From Chlamydomonas sphaeroides (Eukaryota; Chlorophyta; Chlorophyceae; Chlamydomonadales; Chlamydomonadaceae), in NCBI GenBank assembly GCA_001662425.1, contig BDDC01000079.1, positions 61,035 through 125,034 of the forward strand: a stretch of DNA of 64,000 bases, given 5' to 3'. The position numbers and the translations under genes are program-made. The notes under the pieces were generated by a model. That model was not told where the DNA came from. It made no database searches and was given only the letters and a program-made list of their open reading frames with translations. Positions 24,546-34,916 of this stretch are shown one piece after another (within the stretch, counting starts at the first letter, position 1; each line of letters opens with the position of its first letter).

Positions 24546-25438
24546 TAAACGTGTGGCTGGTCGAAGAGATTGGCGGTGAGCCTGCAGAGGCGTCCGCGAC
24601 TTGCAGGGAGGCTGTAAAGCGGCTGGCGGCCGAGGCGCCGGCTCTGATGGCATGGTTACGGCAGCACGAGTTTCCCTTCGACGGCTCGTCCCTGCTGCGC
24701 GACGCGGCCCGCTGCAGAAATACGGCAATGACGGAGTGGCCCATCACTCGCCGCCGGCGCCGCGGTCCGCCGGCATGATCGGTCGCCGCCCGCGAGGCAG
24801 CGGCCGGCGGGGGCCAACTGCAGGCGCTGCAGCTGCTGGTGGCGGCCGGCGCGAGCTCCAACCCCACGCGCTGTCTGTCCAAGGCGGGGCATCCCTGTGC
24901 GGAGAGCGCCCGCCACGCGCGGCTGGCGGCCTACCTGGGTGCTGCAGGCGGTGCCCGTCGTGGCTGCGGCGCAGGTGTGCCGCGGTGGCGCAGGCGGCTG
25001 GCCGATGTGCTGGCAGCATCGAGGGACGTGGCGCTGCTGGTCCCGCTGCGCGAGATGCTCACCGCCGCTGGTGCCCTTCCGAGCGGAGCGCTGGGGCAGC
25101 GGCGGTCACCTGAGTCGCTCAAGGCCGCCGTGCAGGCGCTGGAGCGGCTCGTCGAGGAGCAGGTCGTGGCCTGGCCGGTAAGCCGCGGGCTAGGGGCCGA
25201 CGCACACGCCCACGGCATGTCCACGCCCACGGCATGTGCGAGGCTGTGACGGGCATGATAGGGTCCGTGTCGAGGGCCTGGACCCAGGACGCCAGGTTGT
25301 AGCAAAGGGCATGGCCATGCGTCGTCTGCCCTCCGCACGCGCCTCATCGCCTTGCTGGAGGAGAGTGCCGCCGCCGCGGCGGCCCGCGCCTGTGACCTAG
25401 CCACCCTACGTGCCCTGGACCGGCTCGAATACCCCTAG
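24546..25438 (+). pseudogene. ankyrin-repeat-like gene remnant with in-frame TGA
   Basis: One reading frame carries REAVKRLAAEAPALMAWLRQ, HEFPFDGSSLLRDAARCRNT and, after a TGA at 24776-24778, AAREAAAGGGQLQALQLLVA followed by AGASSNP. The pattern (AA..G.L..L..L...G) resembles the degenerate ankyrin repeats common in Chlamydomonas-type genomes. The frame stays open to a donor-like CCG|GTAAGC at 25177. A last segment, LRTRLIALLEES...LATLRALDRLEYP, ends at TAG 25436-25438, but no acceptor with matching phase was found. There is no clear start codon. A nonsense-mutated pseudogene is the simplest reading. A short intron removing the TGA or a mis-sequenced base are alternatives. Confidence 0.45.
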
Positions 25439-26940
25439 CACGATGTACAGTCTGCCTTGACGTCGTGCTCCAAGCAACGGCCGGCTTTCTTCATTGATGT
25501 TGCATGGTGATGAAGGGCGTGTGCATCGTGCCCCTGCCGCTGCGCCAAGCGCCGCCTATGTAGCTCATAGCCCGCGACACTCACTCCATGTCGTGCCGCA
25601 GCCTGGCAGACTTGCACGCCATGCGCACGCCGCACTCCAGGTAATATCTCCGCATGCAGCCGGCCGCACGCGCAGTTGTTGCAGACCTGGGGCGTAGGGC
25701 AGGGGCTGCGCACACTCCGTGATACCTAGAGCAGTGAGACGTAGCCGGGATCCCCCTTGTCTACTCCTACAACTACCGAGACCCTCGCGGCCGGCGGCGC
25801 AGACGCTCCGCCGGCCGCGCGAGCTGCGTGTGTGTTGTGGCGATGCACCGCGGACGGTGACAAGAGAGGGTTCCGTTTCAAGTTTACAGACAGTGCGTAA
25901 ACACCTCTGCACACAATGAGGGCAAGACAGACATGAAGGGACACTACTCCGCACAAGGTTCTACTGCATGGGCTATGTTCAGTTAGCCCCTCCCCCTTGG
26001 GAGCGCTTCGGAGGTTGATGGGGGCGCGTTCCCCCGCCTTTAGCGCCGTCCCTGCTTCGGCATGCACGTGCACCCTCTGTAAAGCGTCATACCTATGTTC
26101 AGCGGCTAGAAGCTAAAACTTCGTACGGCTCCTGCGAGGCCGGGAGCTCGACTCGACCCGCCTCCGCGGCATTGTGCGACAGTAATAGTCCTTGAGTGGC
26201 AATGGTTGCAAGGCGGATCAGCGAATTTAATGCCAAAGGCTGACCGCTCAGCGACTGCGCGCACACACTTATCACCGACCTTGCATGCCAATGATATGCG
26301 CAATATGACCTGCTGACGCTTTCGTTGACAAAGGTCATCGAGCCGAGTTGCGCTCGCTAAACTGTAAACTCTCGAGCGGCGGGCGCTTCCACCCTCGCAA
26401 GCGCACGTCGCTCCCTAATGGAAACCTCAGCCTGGAGGCTCTCGTGCAGGCCCTGGTTCTTGGGAGTCATGCTCTCGTTGGCGTTGGGCGCTTTCCGCCC
26501 AGCGTCGTGCTCTCGGGACCTCCAAAGCACGTCGACAGGTATGATGGAGCTGCTATCATCCTGCAACCGTATTTAGGCGTCAACAGTGGTCCCACGTTTT
26601 TCCGCCTTGTGCGTTTCGGGATTATGCTGTTTTAGAAAAAACACATCGCCATTCCTGCTTACGCTCAGGGCGCTCGCGAGAGCTCTGTAAAGAACTGTTT
26701 GGCTGCGTCCTTGTTCCGGGCGCATATCAGCGTGTGAATGTGTCTAGGTGTTCGCACAGTGCGTCGCTGATACGTCCTGCATCCATACACACGTCTTGAT
26801 AAACTGTCAGGGCTGCCTGCCGCTCGGGGCGTGGGGAAGGACTAGAACCCGTGTGGCTCCTGAACAGCTCAGACCGTCAGACGGCTCAGAACCCTCGCTT
26901 GCCCCGCCCTCCTATCGCTGTCCCCTGTTTGCTGCTGCAG
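25439..26940. other. intergenic; probable 5' part of the downstream membrane-protein gene
   Basis: GC content falls visibly around 26090-26760. The start codon and signal-peptide exon of the membrane-protein gene at 26941 onward should lie here. No ATG exon with hydrophobic coding and a matching phase was pinned down. Confidence 0.4.
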
Positions 26941-29900
26941 GCGGTGGCACCGAGCTCGCATTGTGAGTGCAGCCGCGTTGAGCTGGTCTCCAAAGCCAAC
27001 AGGGTCTCCCCATGAGCTGCGGTTCCCTATTCATCCATCACAGCAGTCTCGCGCCCGCCTCCCCAAACCACAAGCACCCGCGCTCACATACCCTAGCCCC
27101 ACACCATCCAGCTGCTTCAGCCTCTACCTTGCTTGATCCTTTCGTTCCCCCCACAGGCCGCTCGTCGTCGACGATTCGCCATGCGCTTCCTTCCAGTCGG
27201 ACGACTATCTCCTCCTTTCCGGCAACAACGGCATGATACTGGGCTATGTCACACTTCGCAGCGGCACTTCCGACACAACAACCAACATAACCACCATGTC
27301 CATCACGGTCGTACTCGACCAGCAGTCGTCGTACTACTTTGCCGATCGCGGGGAGGAGGGCAACCTCGAGGTCTCATTCGGCCGCGCGCTGCCCAACGCC
27401 TGCCCCTCCACCACGCCCTCGCTGTCGCGTGTGCCAGTGGCTGCTGAGTGCCGCAGGCGGCGAGCGACCCAGGAGGTGCGCTAGGGTGCGCTCTGACGGG
27501 CCTGGATGCGTCCCTGGCAGCGGCCTGCTGGCAGCCAGCTGCTCTTGACCACGAGCCTGACAAGGCACCTGCGCTCGTCCGCGCCTCCCTAGCTAACGGC
27601 GTCCCAAAGTCAAAGGCCCATTTAACAGCCGGCTCATCTCGCCTGCAGTGCCGCCTCCCGCAAGCCTGCGCGTAAGCGGCCCTCGCGGTCCCTTCCCCTC
27701 CCCACGCCGCTACCATGCCGCTCGCGCCTTGCCCTGCTTCTTACCCGACGCAGTTTGAGATCCCTGCGGAGCTGTTCAGCTGCTCGGCCTCTGGCGTCTT
27801 GGAGTCGGGCCTAGAGCCGTCCTACCGAGTGTTTTTTGCGCAGATCGGCGTGTGGCTGTCCAACGCGGTAAGCACCACAGTACGGCACTCTGTTCGGCGC
27901 TGTGTACGGCACCTGTGGGCTGTGCGAGCTTGGGGGCCTGAAGCTACGGCACCTGTCATGGGGGCCTGCCTGCTGGTCGCATGGTGAGGCCGGCCAGCTG
28001 CGTATCTGTATTGTGGGATATCAGGGGCTACCTGTTTCTTGGGTGTGTGCGGTCAATTGCGAGCTCGGCTAGCAAGGCGGCTGTGAAGGAGTGCCTCCTC
28101 CCCTGCCCCCTGACCCCTGACCCCTGCCCCGCAGCCCTGCGGCAGCGCCAGCCAGGTCATCTATGCCGGCTCCGAGGCCAATACCCTAGCGGCCAGCTGC
28201 TCCTTTGCCACCATCACGGGCACATGTGAGGATGGCAGTGATGGGCCGCTGTGCTGCGCTGCGCTGCGCTGTGCTGCGTCTGTCGCATATCGGCATGTGT
28301 GTGATACGGGATCCATGTGGCTTATGTTGGTCGCCCTGCATCCCCGCGACCCCCGCGGCCCTGGCACATCATCGACCGGCAGGCAAGCCCGCCACCTGCC
28401 CTGGCGCGCTACCCATCATCGCGGCGGCCGGTGGGCTGGCCGACTTCCTGAACTACACCGGAGGCACCTTGCTGCCGGCTGCTGCTCGTAAGCCTTTGCA
28501 GCGAACGCGCTCTGCTCATCCACCGGCAGCTACCGGACACCACTGCCGGTCGCAGTCCGGTCGCAGTCCGGTCGCATGCACGCAACGTCGCTGCTCCGTC
28601 CGTTTGTCCCAGCCTGACATGGCGCCTCATTCTCCCCACGCCCGCAGCCCCGGAGCGCAGCACCCTGCGGGCAGTCGTACTGCCCGCCGTCATCGGCGGC
28701 GCCGCCGGCATCACCCTCGCGCTCATGATCTTCGCCGCCGCCATGGTCTCCCGCAAGCGCCGCCGCGACGCGCGACGCGCGGCCGCCCGCGCCAAGCTCG
28801 CCTTCCTCGGCCGCGATTCGATCTTTGGCTCCAGCCCCTCCACCGGCTCCTGCAACTCGGACCCCGACTTCTACGGCCTCCTCCTCGGCCCGGCCGCCAG
28901 CGGCTCCCAGGCGCCACGCCGCCGCCACCGCTACGACTCGATCGCCTCCTCCGCCGGCTTTTACAACGGCACCGCGGCCAACCTACGCAACATGCGCCTC
29001 CACTCGGCGCTCGCCACCAACGCCCGCACGCTCGGCGGCGCCTCGTCCGTCGTGATGGGCCCGTCCGGCGGCTCGGTCACGTCGGCAGCGGCCATGCCGC
29101 ACACGACGCCGCTCGTGCTCGCAAGCCCCGGCGGCAACGTGTCCGGCTCGGTGCACTGGCCCTCCAAGCCCTCGGCCCTACGCCACGTGGACCCTTTCGC
29201 AGCGCGGACCGATGCCGCGCCCGGCCACAAGGCAGTGCCCGGGATCATCGCGCAGCCGCCCAGCCGGGGCGTACATTTCTTCGGCCAGGGCTCCGTGGGC
29301 ATGGTCCTCTCACCCGAGGACAGCGTGACGGGTCCCAGGTCGCAGCGCAGCGTGCTCATCCACGGCCGGCCGTACGAGCTGCCGCCGGGCTCGGCGCCGG
29401 CAGACCGCCAGGCCGCCGGCCGCGCGCTGGCGGTGCCGGGCAACGCGCCGCGCGAGCCCGCCACCGCCCTGCCGTACATTGTGCTGGGGCCGCACGCGTC
29501 GGCGCCGTACTCTGTGTCCGTGCAGGGCAGCGCGTACGGCAGCGTGCCCAACTCGCCCGGCAGCACATCGGGCTGGAGCTACACGCCCGACGAGCTGCGC
29601 CGCCGCGCCGGCGGCATCGGCAGCTACCGCGTCTCGCCCGAAAACCCCATTGCCGTACGTGCCAATTCAGGCATCCTGGGCCAGGCCCATTCAGGCACCG
29701 CGCCGCCGCTCACGCCGGCCGGCGGCGCGTTGAGCAGCCTGCCCCGCTCGCGGTTCGCGGCCAGCAGCGGCGCGCCGTCGGGCGCCTCCGCCGCCGACAC
29801 GGACGCATCGTCCATGCACCTCAACTCCATGGCGCCCGCGCTGCGCGCCATCCAGAACATGCCGAAGCACGTGCCGTACGGCGTACGGCGGATGCCGTAC

Positions 29901-31760
29901 GTCACAAACCTGGAGCCCATCCCGTCCGGCGGCAACTCTTCGGGCGGCACGCCATACGAGGATGGCACCCCGGAGGCCACGACCGGCACCGCCACGCCCG
30001 TCGCGGGACCCGGCGGCGCGGCGGCGGCGGCCGCCGTCGCCAACATGCTGGCGGAGGCCGCGGCGCAGGCTGGCAGCACGGTCAGCAGCGCTGCCGGGAG
30101 CCCCACCGCCGCCGCCGCTGCCGCGGCGGCGGCCGGCGGCGCCGGCAGCTTTAGCCGCCGGAAGGCGTCGCAGCTGGGCCTGGCCGTCGCGCCGTCGGGA
30201 TCCTCGCGTGGCAACCTGCGCGTGCCGTCGCGCTTCAGTGAGGTCATGAAGGGCATCAGCTCCGGCCAGGTCTCGCCCATGAATACCTCAGCGCCGCGGT
30301 CCGCCGGCGCCAGCCGGCCACCGACGGAGCCTGGCGAGGCCGCCTTTACCGGCGGCGGCGCCCCGCCCGCCAGCGGCGCGAGCGCCGGCAGCGGCATGGT
30401 GAGCATCCAGGCCGCCGCCGCCGCTGTAGCGGCGGCCCTGGCCATGGCCACACAACGCGACGCGCAGATGCGGTCCGCGGCGGCGGCGGCGCAGGGGCCG
30501 CTCGACGGCATGCCGCCGCCGCCGCCGCCGCCGGACCGCTCCCGCGGCGCCTCTCCGGAGCGCCTGACGGCCGCCGGCTCTCCGGCGCTGCCACAGCGCC
30601 GCACCCGGCTTGGGGCGGAGCGCTCCCCGCAGCTGCGCGTCGACGGCGATGCAGCCGGCGACGGCGCGGCCTCGCCTCCATGGGCATCGGCATCGGCGCC
30701 GCCGGCGGAGCTGCACCTGCGCGAGCTGACGCTGGCCGGCGGGGTCGACGACGGCGTGCAGCAGTCTGCAGGCAGCGTCGGTGGCGCCGTGCCGTTCCTG
30801 TTCGACGCGCCGGCGGCGGCGCCCTCGGCGGCGGCAGCGGCCGCCGCCGCCAGCGTCGAAGCTGCCATGCGTGCAGGCACCAGCCAGGCGCTGCCGCGGC
30901 CCGTTCCGCCGCCGCCGCTGCTCCTGCAGCAGGATGAGCAGCAGGATGAGCAGCAGGATGAGCAGCAGGATGAGCAGCAGCAGCAGCACCGCAGCGACCC
31001 CGGCTCAACGGGGCCCCGAGTCGCCGCCCGCGTCGCGCTGGCGCTCGACCCCGGCTCCGGCCTGGACGTCTCGGACTCGGACTCTGACCGCCCCGCCGGC
31101 CTGCTCGGCCTCATGTCTCGCGGCAGCGCCCCCGGCCGCACCAGTCGCAGCAGCCGCAGCCGGCGTAACGGCGGCGGCCCGTCGCGCTTGGCGCGGCGCC
31201 CCATGCTTGAGTCCCTGCAGCGGCCGCTGCCGGCCCTACCCACCGGTCAGCCGCGGCAGGGCGCCTCGGCGTCGTGTCCACAGCACGGCGTGGACCTCTT
31301 CTTTGCAGGCAGCGGCCGCAGCTCGGCCGCCGGCGAAACTGGATCCGGATCCGCGCAGGTGTCCGTGATCCTGGATCCGGAGGATGATCTCGATCTTCTG
31401 GCCGAGGGCCGCGGCAGCCGGCTGGCCTCGGGCCAGGTTACGCCCCGCGGCAGCAGGCTCGCGTCCGGCCACGCGACGCCCGGCGGCGGCGGCGGCGGTG
31501 GTGACGGCAGCGCCCGTGTCAGCGCCAGCGGCAGCGCGGGGCAGCGGAGCCAGCGTATCAGCGTATCGGGCGCGGCCAGCCCCGGCGCGGGCGTGGGTCG
31601 GCATGTTGCGATACTGCGGGCGGCGCTTCAGTCACGCCTGGGCCTGGCAGCTGGTGCGACCGGGAGCACGGGCTCGCCCACGGGCGCGCGCGCGGCGCAG
31701 GCAGCGGCGGCGGCGGCAGCTAGCTCTGCAGAGGAGCGGCCAGGGTCTGGCGGCCAGTAG
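26941..31760 (+). CDS. single-pass membrane protein: Cys-containing ectodomain plus approximately 1,000-residue cytoplasmic tail (5' exon unresolved)
   Basis: Exons: 26941-26962, 27157-27430, 27754-27867, 28135-28225, 28383-28487 and 28648-31760 (TAG). Phases close, with about 1,239 visible residues. The ectodomain has hydrophobic beta-like stretches (DDYLLLSGNNGMILGYVTL, MSITVVLDQQSSYYFADRG, YRVFFAQIGVWLSNA), eight scattered cysteines and possible N-glycosylation sites. It is followed by a transmembrane helix (VVLPAVIGGAAGITLALMIF) and a basic stop-transfer segment, RKRRRDARRAAARAK. The tail is almost all low complexity, rich in Ala, Gly, Ser and Pro, with a Gln-Asp-Glu-Gln repeat and acidic DLDLLAEG-like patches. 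Topology should be type I if a signal peptide lies in the missing first exon. The family was not recognised. Receptor or adhesion function is an inference from topology only. Confidence 0.7.
30930..30977 (+). repeat. 12-bp in-frame tandem repeat (4 units) encoding QDEQ
   Basis: CAGGATGAGCAG is repeated four times without mismatch, followed by a CAG run. It encodes (QDEQ)4 plus Gln inside the cytoplasmic tail of the membrane protein. Exact identity suggests recent expansion. Confidence 0.9.
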
Positions 31761-34700
31761 GCTGGGCCTGGCGCGGCGGGCGAGGCGGATGCCACACGCG
31801 TTTAATCGTCGCGTCGTGTCTTGCTGCGTCCGGCGGGGTATGGGCGAGGGCTTATGATAGAATGCATTCATTCACTAGGCGATTCATCAGCCAGGATGCG
31901 GTTGGGAGCTAGTCGACCCTCGAGGCGCGGCGTTGGGCGCGAGACGCGGCCTGGAAGTTGGCCGCCCCTGGTAGGGCAGCGCGAGGGATGCCCAGGACAT
32001 GGTCAAGCCAACCGCAAGGCTACAATTGACGGGGGCACGGCATCCATCGCCAGGACGCATGCGGCGCTGCGCATGCCGCGCGCCTGCCGTGTCCGCGGCG
32101 GGGCCGCCCGCCTGCCGTGCCATTCATCCGCGTGCCGTGCCAACGCATCCTGCAGCGCGGCGCCGTGCCAGCGCACGCTGCTGGCCTCTGCATGGGCTCC
32201 TGCTTTTGCTGTTGCTCGTGGCCGTGCATGCCTGGTGGGTGGGTGGGTGGTTGGGTGGGGCTCATGCCGAGCGCTTGGAGTGGACATACCCGCCTGCCTG
32301 CCTGGGGTGGCGCTGCGAGAGCGCACGACAGGCGGGCGTGGCAGGCGGCCTGCGGCCATGGCACCGTCTGATTCATGCGGCCAGCCCGCTGGGGCCGTGA
32401 CACTGTGTGGCTGACGTTGGGGTTGCCGGCAGCCGGCCGTCGTGTTTGCACCCAATGCATACCTCAAGTAGTGACGTCGCCGCTGGCATGCGGTGACAGC
32501 ACCCATGGCATTCACGCACCGCGGCGGTAGCGGGCCCCTGGCTCTGGCTCCGCCTGTTCATGCTGCTCTCAACCCCAACCACGCTAAGCACGACCCGGGC
32601 CAATGCCACCCGGTCGGCGCGATGCCCTGTGGTCCACACGCCTCCACATAGCAGAACCTATTGGCCTTTTGCAATTGCTCGATAGATTTACGCCGCGGCG
32701 CGGCGCGGCTGTGGAAGATAGATGGGTGGAGTGTGTGGGCGTGTGCGAGCGTGTCATCGTGACATTATGCTTAAGGCGGCCAGGGAGCTCGTGCGAGGAG
32801 TGTGAACGAGCGAGGTAGGGCGCCAATGTAGCCATGAGGTTGCTGTACCTGGCTGGCGCTTGTTTGTGGGCGTGGGTGTGGGTGTGCGCTTGTGTGGGTG
32901 GCAGGGAGCTGGCGGCGCACGTGCAGACACGTGACAGACGACCCGCTGCCGGTTGCATTGTTGCGCCTGAGCACTTGTTGGCTGGCCAGGCTTGTGAGTC
33001 CGGGCGGGACACGCGCTTGGCGCTGCCTGAAGGGCTTCATTGAGTATTGAAGCGAGGAGGGTGAGCCTGTGGCAGTGAGTTGGCACTGCCCCGAGCCAAC
33101 ACTGAGGCTGCGTGCCGCCCGGCCGCGGCGCTGCTCGTGCAACCTCCAATAAAAAAGCCGAGCGTGGGGGCAGGCGCAGGCGTCGCCGGAGCGGGTGGCC
33201 CTAGGTGACACTGATGTTACGTGGCAGGCCGCGACCTCCGGTCACTACCCGGGTCGGTGGGTCTTGTGTGGAGCGAGCGTGCCGCATGGGCAGATGGCTG
33301 TGGGATGGGCGTGCCAGGCCTTGCCAGGCTGCGTGCCATGGGCCGGGGGAGTAGCGCAGGCTGTGCACACACGCCAGGGCGTGTTACTCCTTTACTTCCT
33401 TGAAATTGAACACACCAGGGCGTGTCGCGCAGAACGTGTTACTGTGTGTTCCGGTCTCTGAACAACTCAGTGCGGCTGACACTGCGGCGCCCACCAGAGT
33501 CGCGGGACACAGCCCGGCGCTGGGACACGCTCTGGGCGCGTGCTCAACGGAGTCTGTGTGTCGCGACACGGGGCGCACAACAGGGAGGGCTCCATGCCCA
33601 GGACCCGGGAGGCCCCCGATTGATGTCAGGGGCGCGCTGCAGCTGCAACTGCTACGATACAAAACGTTGCTCGCATACACCTTACGTGCGCAGCCGGTAC
33701 CCGGTACACGACGCAAGACAACACAAGACAACACAACACAACACGTCACCTGCCCTGCGCGCAATCGGTCGCGCCCTTGCTTGCCGCCTGACTTGACTCC
33801 GTCCTTGCATGGCCTGCTGAAACCCATGCGGCAAGGCGCTGCGGCCTGCACCCAGCTGTAGCAATATGGGACAGATGGATCGATAGGATGAAAGCACACA
33901 AACGCACCCACACAAACACGCAAGTCCGTGCCAGCTAGCGCAGCCCCTGCCCTGCCCCTGCCCCTGCCCTGACGCTGCCTCGTCTGCTCTGGCCGCCTGC
34001 TGGGCACCGTGCCTCAGCTCCAGCCAGTCGCTCAGCGAGGCCCTGCATGCCCTGCCAGCCCGCCGGCATAGATAGATCCAAGTTCTGAGAGCATGCGTAC
34101 GTCCCAACACGGGAGCCATAATCCACGCCGTACGTCAACGTGTACACATTGTACTTACTTGCACACGGTGGGCCCAAGCGCCAACGCAACGGCCGAAACA
34201 CCGCCCAAGCAACATGCCATGTCCATCCAGCCACTCGCACCACGTGGACGGCCCACAGCCTTGTGACGAGGCGGCGCCGGAGCAGCAGCCGCACGTCGTC
34301 GGCTTGGTAGCATGGCGCACAGCCAGCTGCTTACGTTGCGCCCGTAAGCGTGCGAGCCGCCCCGGGCCGTATAGTACGTACTAGCTGCTATGCAATACGC
34401 ACAGATAGGGCACGCAGCGCACAGCTTCAGGACGGGGCGCACACAGTGTCGGGAGATGCTCCCGGCTAGCGGCCATCCCCACAGCAGGCCTGCCGATCGA
34501 GGGCCGCCCAGGACCGCACACGCTCTGGACATCGAGCGGGGGTGCGGAGCGCCGGGTGCTCTAGCTAACGAGGGCAAGCCCTGCGCAACCTACCATTGAC
34601 GCATATGCGGCACTCTTTGGATCACAACACAACAGCTGCCGTACCGCATGGCACCACGAGCGGCGTACTTAACACCCCGGCGTGCCGCCGCGTGTTCGCG

Positions 34701-34916
34701 TCCCCAACCCGCAGCCCGTCCAAGCCCCTCGCCGCACCAAGCCGTGCGTGCACGCATCTCCCGCGCCCGTCACGTACATACCCAGTGCCTCCTGCAAGCT
34801 GTCCATCATTGCCGATACTTGTCCCCCCACCAATGCCTCGTTGTAGCCAGTTCGGTGCGTCGTTCGAGGTTCACTACCCGAACAACAGGACGGGCGGCCC
34901 GCAGCTGGCCTCTCGC
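31761..34916. other. intergenic between convergent genes
   Basis: Both flanking genes end here, so it should carry two 3' UTRs. It includes an AATAAA at about 33148 and an ACACAA-rich stretch near 33715-33745. No supported exon or RNA gene was seen. Confidence 0.5.

Noticed and set aside
24776..24778. TGA read as selenocysteine
   Set aside because: Green algae do have selenoproteins, but ankyrin-like proteins are not a known class, no SECIS-like stem was recognised and the downstream splice phase also fails.
27157..28487. Pherophorin or scavenger-receptor identity for the membrane protein
   Set aside because: The cysteine pattern and motifs of those families are not visible. The match was only in general topology.
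29624..31243. 539-codon minus-strand frame opposite the membrane-protein tail
   Set aside because: It is antisense to a plus frame that links to a transmembrane helix and five upstream exons. It has no domain and no splice context.
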